Part shown: piece after piece, positions 1 to 11,692 of the stretch
Position numbering within the stretch: the first letter of the stretch is position 1
How the letters are laid out: each line of letters starts with the position of its first letter
Notes under the pieces: model-generated
What the model was told of the DNA's origin: nothing
Database searches by the model: none
Seen by the model: only the letters and a program-made list of their open reading frames with translations
DNA from: Chlamydomonas sphaeroides
Taxonomy: Eukaryota; Chlorophyta; Chlorophyceae; Chlamydomonadales; Chlamydomonadaceae
Assembly (NCBI GenBank): GCA_001662425.1
Contig: BDDC01000524.1
Location: 1 to 55,407 of the forward strand
Length of the DNA stretch: 55,407 nucleotides
Reading direction: 5' to 3'
Position numbers and translations under genes: made by a program

Positions 1-545
1 CGTTCCCCCGCCTTTAGCGCCGTCCCTGCTTCGGCATGCACGTGCACCCTCTGTAATGCGTCATACCCCTTGGGTGCGGGTCGAGCGCAATGGGACTCGT
101 GCAACAAAGCGACTCGAACACTGGGTCGAACCCTGTCGTCCCGTTGACAAGCGGCAGTCCCGCTCCCCAAGCCCAGCGCAAAAGTCAAGAAGGGTCGGCG
201 ACAAGGGGAAGCAGGGGGTGACCTGGGCTGACCCGGCCCCGCTTAGTCACACACGTCGGGCAGGCAGTCCTCGTCGCGCACTTCGTCCGATGCAAGTGCC
301 GACCGCAGGTGGTGTGGTGGGCACGGGGAGGTTGCTGCGTCGCCGCGCTTACATTTCGCACAGGCACATGCCGGGCGACATGTCGGGCAACCGCTAGTTT
401 ACCTCGGGACAAAAAGACCATGTAGTGATAACAGTACCGAGTCTCGGCACCTGATGTTCCCGTTTTGAGCGTAGTTTGCGAATTGCGCCCGCCATTGCGC
501 GACCTCCTCGTCGAGGGATCGCTTGGCAAGCGCTGCAATCCGAGA
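1..545. other. Upstream region without a recognised gene
   Basis: I see no convincing coding exon here. Open frames on both strands lack recognisable motifs and consistent splice sites. The stretch probably holds upstream sequence of the pherophorin that starts at 779, or the end of a gene outside the window. Confidence 0.5.
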
Positions 546-553
546 TATAAATA
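546..553 (+). promoter_or_regulatory. Candidate TATA box of the pherophorin gene
   Basis: TATAAATA lies 226-233 bp upstream of the first ATG at 779, in an otherwise GC-rich region. If used, it predicts a 5' UTR of roughly 200 nt. Position and sequence are the only support. Confidence 0.35.
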
Positions 554-778
554 TGCGTCCGTCATCTACTGCTGTGGCCCTGCTGTTGCCCGTAACACGC
601 AGCAAACATTTATGCCAGAATCGTTAGCTTGCGACTGTCAACAGCAGCCGAAGCGCCTACCACAGTGCACCTCGTGTATATTGCTGTCCTCCGAAAGTCG
701 ATAGCGGAAGAGGTTACCTTGCACACCTGCGAACATCAGCCGATGGCCCATCCGCGTTGAGGCTTTGAGTACACTAGC

Positions 779-3700
779 ATGCACGAACGACAACGCGACC
801 CCATGGGTCGCACGTCGCTCATGTTCATCATCCTAGGTCTGGCGTTGTGGTCGGCAGGTGAGCAAGTTTGCCCCATGCCGAATGGCCGGCGACAACGCAA
901 CGTTGCCGGCACTGCGTCCCGCTACCCCGGTAGCCCTCACACATGTCTCACTGAATGCCGTGTGATGGCGGCGTCACGGGCCGCATGCACGCCGACTGCG
1001 GCCCGAGTTCGGGCAGCCTTCCCCCGCTGGTCCAGACATCTTCGTACCGCTGCACGACGCCCCACCCCTGGCCACCCCGCACACGCCCCCAGCACACACA
1101 AACAAAATCTCACTCCTTACTCCTTGACCCGCACGTGCCACCGCCGGCCAGGCGCGCTCGCGCAAGACAAGTCTCCCCTGCCGACGCTGCTCTCGGCCGA
1201 CGGGCCCGACGCCGACTTCGACCCGCGCGCCGCCGCCGACGGCAGCGCCTTCCCCTTCTGCCGCTGCCTGACCTACGAGTGCCGCTGCAGCCCCTACAAG
1301 GTCGCGCTGACGGAGGTGGCCCAGGTGCGGCGCCGCCGGCGACAGGGGCTCGCGCGCCCTCGCCCCCGCCCCCGCCCCCACCCCTGCCGGGCACCTGTCG
1401 TCCCGGTCGCCTGCCGCCCTCTGGCCTCGGACCGACGGGGCCTGAAAGAGGCAGCCACCGGCAGCCGCCAGCCGCCAGCCACCGACCGCCAGCTGCCAGC
1501 CGCCAGCCGCCAGCCTCTTGCCGCAGCAGTGGTTCGGGCTGGGCCCTGACGCCACCCAGCGGCATGGGGCCAGGAGCTGGCGGGCGGCCCGACAGCGCCC
1601 GGGGCCCACAACACCCCACACAACAATGCGACCATCCAGCCGCCGCCATGGGCACTCGGAGGTGCTGGCCGCGTGCGCGAACCAAGGGGGCCCGCCCATC
1701 ACCTCTCGTCCTGCCCCATATGCCAGCCCGCGCCGCCCCAACCGCCCCAACCACCCCAACCGACCCGACCGCCAACCGCTGCAGGTGGGCATCTACACGC
1801 GCCACTGCTTCACGCTGCAGTACAGCGGCTGCGACATGCGGCTGCCCTGCTGCCGAGGCTTGCTGCGCAACGTGGACAAGCTCACGTTCGAGAGCACGGT
1901 GCGGCGGTGACACCGGTTCTGCTGGTAGCTCTAGCCTTTCAGTGCTCTAGCCTTTCAGTGGACATTCCTAGGTTTCTAATGTTTTGCACAGCGACAGCGG
2001 ATGTGGCCATGCTAGTCGCACGGCACCAGCCACATGCGGTCGCTGCGCTCGGATGCCGCCGGTGTCGCCGCAGCAGCAGCTCGATGCTACCGCAGCAGCA
2101 CCTGCGTGGTCCACCTCGCTGCATCACAACCTACCCGCAGCCCAGGCCCCGCGGCGGCTGCTGAGTCGGGGCAGGTGCCGGCAACGGCCCCCGTCGCAGC
2201 AGCCGGCAGCGGGCCTCGCCGCCGTGCGGTGCCGTGCGGTGCCGTGTCGGCCCTCCGCCGCGGGCCCACGGGCGGCGGCAGCGGCCCGCCCGCTGCCTCC
2301 ACCGAGCGGCAGCGCAGCGCAGCGCGAGAAGAGGCCCCAGGAGGGCCCCAGGGGTGCCCCAGGAGGGCCCCAGGAGGGCCCCAGGAGGGCCCCAGGCCGC
2401 CGACTGGCGTCGCCGGGAGGCGCAGGGGCAGGGGAAGCGCTGCCGGCAGCCTTCGACCCTTGTGGTGTGCGCCGCCGGTCGGCATCCCCACGACCCACGT
2501 CTTGTGTTCCACGTCCCAAGTCGCCTGTCCGTGTGCCCCACGCGCCACGCAGGAGGCCTGCGCCGACAAGTCAAACATCCTGTCGGTGCGGGTCAACGAC
2601 GAGACGTACTACTCGTGGGGCACGTACGAGCACGACACGGGTACGTGCCGTACCGTACGACAGGTTGGGGAGCGCAAGCGAGCTTGACCGCCGCGCCCGG
2701 GCGATGACCTGACACCGCGAGCCCAGCGCGACGCGCTGGTCGCCGCATGGCTTGTTGTTTTCGGGGAAGGGTAGCCAGGGTAGCGGCAGGTGCGTGGCTC
2801 ACGGCTGCGGCCGGAGGGTGTCCCTGCCCAGCGGGCCAGGCGGGCAGGTGGGCTCGGAGGCTTGCCACTAGCTCGTTTCTCCCATGGTACATCCCATGCC
2901 AGGGGGGCAGGTGGGCTCGGCGCGGCTGCTATGGCTCGGCTCGCAAGCTGGGGGCCCGGCGGGCGCTGTGCGTCCGTGCGCATGCCTCTGACGGCTGCCG
3001 CGCTCACCGTCCCTCCCTCTCCACACTCCCCCACTCCCCCACTCCTCCCTCCCGCAACGCACCCGCTGCAGGCTACGAGCTCAAGGTCTACAACCTGGGG
3101 ATGAGCAACGCCACCGCCGTGGGCGCCCAGATCTGCATCACCACGCGGCCGCCCTGCGCCGCCTTCACCGACCTGTGCCTGCACTCTCCTACCAAGGGCT
3201 GCCGGTGAGGCCAGCAGCACCCCGCACCAGCCCCCTGCAGCCCCTCGGCCCGCGGCGGACCCCCTTCGTTGCTGGGCTGGCAGCAAGCAGATTCGTACCC
3301 GTCCGTGCCTCCGCCCCGTGAAGTAGATTCGTACCCCGGGATTCGTACCGCTGGATGCTGACTCTGAAAGCAGGCGCGCAGCGATACTGCCCTTCCCTGC
3401 CGCGCCCCCTGAACCCTCGACCTCCCGCCCGGCCCTTGCCCCAACGCCCACCCCCCGCAGCTACTCGTTTGCGGACACGCCCGCCGCCACCTACTGCCCC
3501 GTCTGCAGCATGGGCCTCATGCCGCCGCCGCCCTACTCGCCATCCCCGCCGCCACGCCCCCCGCCACGCTCCCCGCCGCCGCCTCCCCCTGCCCCTCCGC
3601 CGCCCCCTCCGCCCCACGGCGGCTGCGAGACGTGCTTCTTCATCACCCTCACCCCGCCCGACTCGGCGATCGGCACCGACTCCTTCACCTTTACGCAGGA

Positions 3701-6700
3701 TGTGTGCAACTACCTTGCGGACAGCATCTCCTTCCTCGTCCAAGACCAGGTGTGTTTGTTTCGTCGGGCTCGCGAGAATGGGCCTCCGCAGCAAACTAGC
3801 TACAGCAGGTCATTCTATTACTTGTCGCGACTAGGCATAGTCTTGTATAGATTGCCCGTTTGGTGTTCGAAGGAGAGACATGCGAAACCCCCAACGCGCA
3901 GGCTGACTATGAGGGCGCGGTTATCATTGACGACTTTGGGCTGGACACTTGCTCGCCCGCCTGGGACCCCGCCGCCTCGCCACCCATGCTGCCGTACGTC
4001 AAGGTACGGACCCCGTACGACATGGGATGTATGGCAGTACGTCAGCGGTTGTGCTGCAACGGCGCCCGGTGGTCACCACGGCACCCAACCTTCTGGCACG
4101 TACCCAAGCCGCCGCGCCTCCCCCGCGCTCTCCCCGCCACTCACACGCCCGCCCCTCGCCTCCGCAGGTGTGCGGCACCTTTGCCTCAGCCGAGGACGGC
4201 CTGCTGCTGCAGCCCTGGCTGGACGGCGGCGGCTTTGCGGAGATCATTGACCTGGTCAAACAGGGCGAGGACTGCCCTGCCTACCTGTCGGAGTACAGCA
4301 TCAACACCGCCGTGTACGGACCCGAGGGCCCCAACGGCCCGCCCTGCTGCCTGGAGGGAAGCTACGCCAGCGACTGCGCGCCGGTGCCGCCGCCGCCGCC
4401 GCCGCAGCCGTCGCCGCCGCCGAGCCCACGCCCGCCGCGCAACCCGCGCCCGCCGAGCCCACGTCCGCCGTGGCGTCGGCGGTCGCCGCCGCCGCCGTCG
4501 CCGCGCCCGCCGTGGAGGCGGCGGTCGCCGCCGCCGCCGTCGCCACGCCCGCCGTACGTCGTTCGGTCGCCGCCGCCGCCGTCGCCGCGCCCGCCGTACA
4601 TCCAGAACTCCCCGCCGCCGCCACCATCGCCGCGCCCGCCGTACCACGTTCAATCCCCACCGCCGCCGTCGCCGCGCCCGCCGTACATGCAGAACTCCCC
4701 GCCGCCGCCGTCGCCGTCGCCGTCGGCGCGCCCGCCGTACGGCACTCGCTCGCCGCCGCCCGTGGTCAGCGAGTGCAGGGCGTGCGTGTTCATCCGTATC
4801 GAGGCGCCAACCGACTACGACACGCTGTATGGATTCGGCCCCGACGGCGAGCTGTGCCAACACATGGCGGCAGTTGTCACGGAGACCATGAATGCCGCCA
4901 TCGCCGACCGCAACATCCTCATGCTCGCGCCCTTCGCCTTCCGCCGCTGCTACCCGTACGACGAGCCCACCGGCAAGTTCAACTCGACGCTCGTGGCGTG
5001 CGGCGTGTTTGCGGACGCCAGCCAGGCCGCAGAGCTGCAGGTGCGTCCCGACTTGCCCCGGGGTCGTGGGGTTTCCGTACATTACCGTACACACATTCTA
5101 TACCGGGCACCGGGTTCCTTTCGGGTGGCGCTGGGCTTCGCTTCCGCACTGGCGCATTTAACCGCATTCCCTCTCCGCACGGCCGACGCGCCATTCCTCC
5201 CGGGTCAGGCTGGGCTTCGCTTCCGCACATGTGCATTTAACCGCATTCCCTTCGCGCACGGCCGACGCGCCACTCTACCCGGGGCGTGCTGTGCCGCGTG
5301 TGGGGTTCTGTTCTACCTAACACTGGAACACATTCTATAACCTACAACCTATTATGGCAGCTGGAGAAGCGTCCCAACCTGCCCGTGGTTTGCCACACCG
5401 CCTGTGTCCGTCATTTCATATCAAACCACCACGCACCTCCCCCTGTGCCCTCCCTTCCCCAACCGCAGGACTTCGTGGACCACGAGGCGCTGCCGCACTT
5501 CCTGGACGAGCTCACCGGCGGCGGCTGCCCCGAGGGCGCCGGCGGCTACACCGCCATCGCCGCCATCGCCAGCCCCGCCGGCATCGCCTTCCCAGTGGAC
5601 TGCCTGAGCGGCCGCGAGCAGCGCACATGCGACCGCCCGCCGCCGCCGCCGCCCGGCCAGCGCCCGCCGCGCCCGCCGCCGTCGCCGCGGCCCAGCCCGG
5701 CGGCGCAGCTGCGCTCGCCGCCGCCGCCGGTGGCCAGGTCCAGCCCGCCGCCGCCGGCGGTGCGCTCGTCGCCGCCGCCGCCGCACGCCGCCGAGCCGTG
5801 CGAGGTGCGCTGTGGGGCCTGCCGCCTGGCTGTGGCTGGCTTGAGTCACGAGGGGCCGCCGGCATGTGGGGGGGGCTCATGCGAGGTGCCTGGCACCCAG
5901 CCGGGCGCAGCGCGGCCCACTGCCCCACCCGGCACCGACCGCACACGCACCCCCACAAGCGCCCGCGCACATGCACGCAACACCGGTGTGCGTATGCGTG
6001 TGAGCGTTGGCTCCCAGCCACCGCCGCCTCCTCCACTGCCGCCGTCAGCATGCAGCCCCGCCTCGGCTGACCAGTTCGCTGCCCCCAACACCCAACACCC
6101 TCCGCCCTCCGCCCCGCCCCGCAGCTGTGCGTGTTCGTGCTGCTGTTCCCGCCCGAGGACACCGACCCCGCCGGCGACTTTTTCACCTTTGGCAACGGCG
6201 TCACCTGCCGCGGCATGGCCGACACCATCTCGGCCAGCCTGGCGGCGCGTGCGGCGCTGGAGGGCGCCGTCATCAGCAGCCCCTTTGTGCTGGACACCTG
6301 CGTGCCTGCGCTGGACTTCAGCGCCACGCCCGAGCTGGTGCCGCACATGAAGGTGGGCGGGTGTGTTCGCGTGTTGGGTAGAACAGAGCCCCACACGCGG
6401 CACAGCACGCCCCGGGTAGAGTGGCGCGTCGGCCGTGCGAAGAGGGAATGCAGTGAAGTGCGCCAGTGCGGAAGCGCGGTGTGGGAGGGAGGCGAGTGCC
6501 ACGAAAGCCTGAAGTAATGTCTGTGAATGGGGAGTTGGGTAGGCAAGCCTATGGGATGCAGTAGTGGCGCGCGTCGCGAAAGCCTGAAGCAATGTCTGGA
6601 TATAGGTAGTCGGACAGATAGATACGCCGATGTGACGAGGTGTTGCGTGGATGCAGTGGTGGCACACGTGACTGTGGGTCGGCAGCTGGCGCCGCGTGAC

Positions 6701-9700
6701 CCCGGCAGTCCGACTGGGTTGCTTGCGGCTTGTAGATGAGGCAAAGGGCCTGCTGCCAGACTGCTGCCCGACTGCTGCCCGACTGCTGCCCGACTGCTGC
6801 CGGACTGCCGCCGGACTGCCGCCGGACTGCCGCCGGAGTGCTGTCCTCACGCCCTGCCGCACCCCACCCCACCCCGCCCCGCCCCGCCCCGCCTCCGCCT
6901 CCTCCTCGCAGGTGTGCGGCGCCTTTGCCTCTGACGCCGACGGCGCCCGCATGGCCCCCTGGGTCCGCTCCACCGGCCTGTCGCTGTGGGCCAACGCAGT
7001 CACCGGCTTTGCGGGCGGCTGCATCCCCCAGACCGCGGGCTACGCGCTGTGGATCGGCATGTTTGGGCCGGACGGCCCCGACGGACCCGAGTCCTGCTGC
7101 GCCGAGGAGAACTGGTGGCAGTGCGACGACGCCGCGCCGCCGCCGCCGCACGGCGTGCGCCCGCCGCCGCGCACGCCGGCGGTGCCGCCGCCGCCGAGCC
7201 CGCGCTCGCCGCGCCCGCCGCCGCGCACGCCCAGCCCGCCGCCGCCGCGCACGCCGCGCGTCCCGCGGCCGCCCAGCCCGCGCCCTCCCCGGCCGCCGCC
7301 ACGGACGCCCAGCCCTCCTCCGCCGCGCACACCCCGCGTCCCGCGCCCGCCCAGCCCCCGCCCGCCCAGCCCGCCGCCGCACGTGCCCCTCCCGCCCAGC
7401 CCGCGCCCGCCGCGCCCGCCGCCCGTCGCCGTGCTGTCGCCGCCGCCCAGCCCTCGGCCGCCGCGGCCGCCGCCGCGGCCCGCCACCAACCCGCCGCCCA
7501 GCCCGCGCCCGCCGCCGGTCGCCTCGCCTCCTCCCCGCCCTCGCTCGCCTCCGCCGCCCCGCCCTCGCGCCTGCGTCACCTGCGTCACCTACACCATCGT
7601 GCCGCCCGAGGGCCTCATCGGCGAGCCGGTGCTCAACTTCAACGACGCCGTGTGCGACGCGCTCGCCGCCGATGTGGCCGACGCCATGGCCTACGCCGCC
7701 GAGCAGATGGGCGCCGTGCTGACGGTGCCCTTTGAGCTGACGCGCTGCTCGTCCCAGTACGACCCCGAGGCGGCGCCGCCGCTGCTGCCGACGATGCGCG
7801 TGTGCGGCGCGTTCGCGTCGGACACCGACGGGGTGAGCGGTTGGCGCTTGGCGCGTGTTGCGTGGGGGTGGCCTCTTGGGCTTGCGGTCAGCGGCTGCAA
7901 CGGGTTCCTTGGCCGCGGATCGGAGTGCGAGTTCGTGATTACCGGTTACCCCCATGCCCCCTCCTGTGCCAAACCCGCGCCTGCTGCTTCCGCAACCGCA
8001 GGAGCTGCTCCAGAACTGGCTGGCCATTGGGCTGGAGCAGTTCCGCGAGCTGCTGCTCGCCTCGTGCACGCCCGAGTTTGGCGGCTACGCAGTGCGCGTG
8101 GACGTGGACGGACCCACGGGTCCGTCGGGCCCCTCGTGCCTGGCCGGCCAGACCTCCGAGTCCTGCCGCGCCGAGGCGCCGCCGCCGCCGCGGCAGCCGG
8201 CCCCGCCGGCGCCGGAGCGCGTGCGCACGCACGTGTGCGTGCAGAGTACGGCAAACGTGCCGTACACGGTGGCGCCGGCGCTGTCCGTGGCGGCCGTGGT
8301 GGACGCGTCGGGGGTGGAGGGCACGGCCATGTGCGTGCGCTTGTCGCAGAGGCAGTGGTGCAACCCGGACGCCTTCTGCTGCGGCATGGACGTGGTCAAG
8401 GTGCGTGCGCGGTGCGCGTCAGGGGGTGGGGGCCATGCAGCCGTCTGGTGCAGCAGCGCGCTGTGGCATGGAGCGCTTGTGGACCTAGCGAAGGCACTGC
8501 GTAACGCATTGCCGCCCCTGTCTCCCGCCTCCTGCCTGCTGCCGCCCTTGCTCCCTGCCCCCTCCGCCACCCACAGATGGAGCTGCCGGTCAACCCCTCG
8601 TGCCGCGGCTCCGTGTCCCAGATGTCGGTCAACAGCTTCAACTCTAGCGCCTTCAGCTGGGGTGGGTTGTGGGGCCGGGGGTGCCTGGGCAACAGAGGAT
8701 GGGCAGGGTACGTGTGTCCGGCGCAGTCTGGCTCGCCGGTCGCGGTAGCCTCGAGGCACGACGGGACCTGCCTGCGGGCCGCCCTGTGTGTTCCGCGCGC
8801 TGTGGAGGCACCTGAGTCCACACGGGCCCCTCGTGCTTGCTCCTGTAACCCTCCCGCCGCCCGCAGCCACGTACGGCGAGGGCGACGACATCACCACGCT
8901 CAAGCTGACGCAGCTGGCCTCGTGAGTCGGAGGTGCACACCGCCACACCATCGCCAGACCGACAGCCAGACTTTGCGCCGCCAGCTTCCGCCGGCGGCCA
9001 ATGGCGCCCAATGGCTGTCGTGGGTACCGCATTGACACGGCCCCCGCCTTCCTGCCCCCGCCCTCGCCCCCACTTCCCCCAGCATGTGGACAAAGCCCGA
9101 CGGCGCCACGCTGTGCTGGGTGGTGCGCCCCGGGGCCTGCGCTAGCCCCGCCAACTTCTGCCTGAATGGCCGCTGCCAGGTACGGCAGCCAGCAGTTGGC
9201 GGGCAGCTGCTCCCTGCGCCCCTGCTCGCGCTCGCGCGCTGGGGCAGCACCTGCCTGCCTGCCTGCCTGCGCTCCTGCTGCGCCGCTGCCACTAGGCGCC
9301 GGCCCCTTGGGGCGATGGTGCTGCTACGTGCAGCCCCGCTGACGCCCACACGGCCCCGCTGCCGCCGCCCCACCCCACCCCCGCCGTCCGCCCATCCGCC
9401 CGCCCCCACAGGTCAACCTGTTCAGCTCCAACAACAAGTGCTGCCCCGCCACCATGGTCGACATCGCCAGCCCCTCGCCGCCGCCGCGGCCGCGCAGCCC
9501 GCCGCCCGCGGCGCCGCCCTGCCGCGTGTGCCTCACCTACACCGCGACGCGGCAGGAGGCGCCGGCCGCGTGGTCCAACGACACCTGGTGCGACGGCCTG
9601 AGCTCTGCAGCCAGCGAGCTGCTGAACGACCAGGCTGCGGCACTGGGCGCCGAGCTGACGCAGGCGTTTGACCGCGACACGTGCACGCCCATGGCTGTCA

Positions 9701-11692
9701 AGGTGGGTGGGCGCCTGGAGGCTGGGGAGCGGCGGGCGGCCGCCGCAGGGGCGGGCTGCGTGAACGCGGGCCGGTGCCCCGGCCAGCCGGACCGACTGCA
9801 CCGGCCTGCGGAGAGCGGGGTCGCAGAGGAGCTCCTAACGAGGCAATCCCTGGTCGGCAGCGGCCGGGCGGCAGCTGGGTCGCTGCCAAGCAGCCCTCAG
9901 TCAGGCGGTTCACGTGCCCCCGGTGCCGCCGCCGCCGCCGCCGCCCGTTCACCTGGCTCAGGTGTGCGGCACCTTTGCTTCGGCGGCCGACGGCGCGCTG
10001 ATGCAGCCGTGGCTGGAGCAGGGCCTCGACGCGGGCGCGGGCGCCGGCATCGACTCGCTGCTGGGGCTGCTCTTTGCGGGCGACCAGTGCAACTCGGAGC
10101 AGGTGCGGCGGGGGCGGCGGGGGGTTGTTGGGACGGGGGGACGAAGGCAGCGCCGCGCTCGTGGCGGTGCGGCGGCCGGGCGCGCTCGCCGGCCCTAGCG
10201 GCCCTGGCAGCCGACACCCTGCGGCTGCGGCAGCCCACCCCTGCCGTCAACCCGCGCTCTCCCCCCGCCTTACTCCACCCCATCACGGCTGCGCCGCGGC
10301 CTGACCTTCCGGGCCACCCTGGGCCCAGCTGACCCCTACCTCGTGCGTGTACTACACACGCCAACGCCCACACCCATCCCCTCCCCCCTTGCTCCCCCTC
10401 CCGGCTGCAGCGCGGCCTCACCTTCCTGGCCACCGTGGGCCCGGCCGACGAGAACGACGCCGCCTGCCTGGAGGCCGCCGCGCAGAAGGCCTGCGCCGGC
10501 ACCGTGCTGCCGCCGCGCGTGCGCACGCACGTGTGCGTGCAGAGCCGCAACAACGTGCCGTACACCATCCTGCCGGGCGTCACCAGCACCCGCGCCGACG
10601 ACGCCACGGTCGAGGTGTGCGTTCGCGTGTCGGGCCGCCAGTCCTGCTCGCCCAGCGCCTTCTGCTGCGGCATGGACTTCGACAAGGTGCGACGGTTGGC
10701 GGTTGGAGGTTGGGACGGGTGGGGCCTGTTTAGGGCGGTTGAGGGCGGTTTGAGGAGGTGGGCCGACCTGCGGATGCGGTCCCTGAGCGCGCAGGAGCGT
10801 TGTCGTGTGCCCTGCCGCTGCCGCCGCCCACCGCCATGCGCCGCCGGTCCACAGATCGAGGTGCCCATCCGGCCGTCGTGCCGCCTGGCGGTCAAGAGCA
10901 TCCGGCTCAACGACATGTCGTACAGCAGCGGCTTCACATATGGTGCGCCGGGCGGCACTTGGGCGGCAGCTGGGGTGGCTGAGGGCATAGCGCAGCGCGG
11001 CACGGGCCGCTGCCCGGCGCCAGCACAACAGCTGGCCTGCGGCGCTCCACGGCGGCTGCGTGCGGCGCTGAGTTAGGCTGCCGCCTGACCCCGCGTCACC
11101 CTGCCCTGCCCTGCTCTGCCCCTGCGCTGCCGCAGGCAACTACGACAACGTGTGGACGTTCAAGATCACGGATTTGCCCACGTGAGTCACCCCTCGCCGC
11201 ATCAAGCGCGCACAGCGCCGCGCGAGCCTCGCTGGCTCCGCGCTGCCCAAGCCGCACTGCCTGCTCCGTCCCCTCCCCACGCCAGCCCCCAACGCCGCAC
11301 CCCGCCGCTCCTGCCCGCCCCAACGCCCCGCAGCCGCCTGCAGCAGCCCGACGACGCCACGCTCTGCTGGACGCTGCACCCAGGCGACTGCGCCAGCCCC
11401 GAGCAGTTCTGCCTCAACGGCTACTGCCAGGTACGGGCCGACCGCGGGCGCACACGCGCGCAAGCGCACAAGCGGCCGCACGTTGTCGTGCGATGTGTGG
11501 CGTGTTAACTGTGATGCGTGATGGGCGATGCGTGATGCGATGGCCCTGTCCGGTGCAACAAGCAGGGCCTGTATGCCGAGCTGACGGCACCTGTGCCCGC
11601 CCCGTTGTTGCTGTTGTGCACTCGCGCCGCGACAGGTCGACATTTTCAGCTCCAACAACAAGTGCTGCCCGAGCACCTTTGTCAACCTGTGA
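779..11692 (+). CDS. Giant multi-module pherophorin (extracellular matrix glycoprotein)
   Basis: Secreted Hyp-rich wall/ECM protein, about 1655 aa. Exons: 779-857, 1152-1324, 1785-1898, 2553-2640, 3072-3204, 3461-3749, 3902-4003, 4168-5040, 5469-5804, 6125-6352, 6912-7832, 8002-8400, 8577-8661, 8867-8921, 9083-9179, 9412-9702, 9962-10102, 10411-10686, 10855-10942, 11136-11181, 11334-11430, 11636-11692. All phases agree and the sum is divisible by three. Exon 1 encodes a signal peptide (MGRTSLMFIILGLALWSAG; the in-frame ATG at 803 is an alternative start). Exons 2-6 form a pherophorin domain (FPFCRCLTYECRCSPYK). Five Cys-rich B modules follow, each carrying CG.F(A)(S/D) (four read VCG.FAS..DG), separated by Pro/Ser/Arg linkers (largest at about 4381-4765 and 7135-7560). 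Two further pherophorin-type modules begin RVRTHVCVQS. Known pherophorins usually have two globular domains around one linker, so this is unusually long. It could instead be annotated as several genes, but phase continuity and a single signal peptide favour one. Confidence 0.83.
1451..1515. repeat. Intronic minisatellite (GCCGCCA-like, ~7 bp unit)
   Basis: Imperfect tandem copies of a GCCGCCA/GCCACCG-like unit in pherophorin intron 2. The unit resembles the TTGGCGG-type arrays found in introns of three other genes in the window. Confidence 0.7.
2333..2396. repeat. Intronic minisatellite, 11-bp unit AGGAGGGCCCC
   Basis: About five copies, one interrupted by a GGGGTG variant, in pherophorin intron 3 (1899-2552). 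Confidence 0.8.
5130..5330 (+). repeat. Dispersed repeat, copy A (intron 8 of the pherophorin)
   Basis: The intron holds two partial direct copies (about 5130-5192 and 5208-5270) sharing GGGCTTCGCTTCCGCAC, GCATTTAACCGCATTCCC and CGGCCGACGCGCCA. The second continues into CTCTACCCGGGGCGTGCTGT and CCGCGTGTGGGG. The same block occurs inverted at about 6371-6476 and directly at 16166-16232. No coding capacity or clear terminal inverted repeats are visible. It is probably a short non-autonomous element or a piece of one. Confidence 0.7.
6371..6476 (-). repeat. Dispersed repeat, copy B (inverted, pherophorin intron 10)
   Basis: Reverse complement of copy A: read on the minus strand it contains CTCTACCCGGGGCGTGCTGT, CCGCGTGTGGGGCTCTGTTC and CGGCCGACGCGCCA, preceded by a GCTTCCGCACTGGCGCA block. 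Together with copy A it forms a potential long hairpin around exons 9-10 of the pre-mRNA. Confidence 0.75.
6751..6836. repeat. Intronic minisatellite, 10-bp unit GACTGCTGCC
   Basis: About eight tandem copies drifting from GACTGCTGCC to GACTGCCGCC, in the pherophorin intron just upstream of exon 11. Confidence 0.8.

Noticed and set aside
119..140. Possible tRNA B-box (GGGTCGAACCC)
   Set aside because: No acceptor-stem pairing, anticodon arm or A-box could be fitted around it.
6696..8504. 602-codon single ORF as an intron-less gene
   Set aside because: Only 6912-7832 and part of what follows are coding. The frame runs through an intronic minisatellite at its start and an intron at 7833-8001, while spliced exons join conserved modules.
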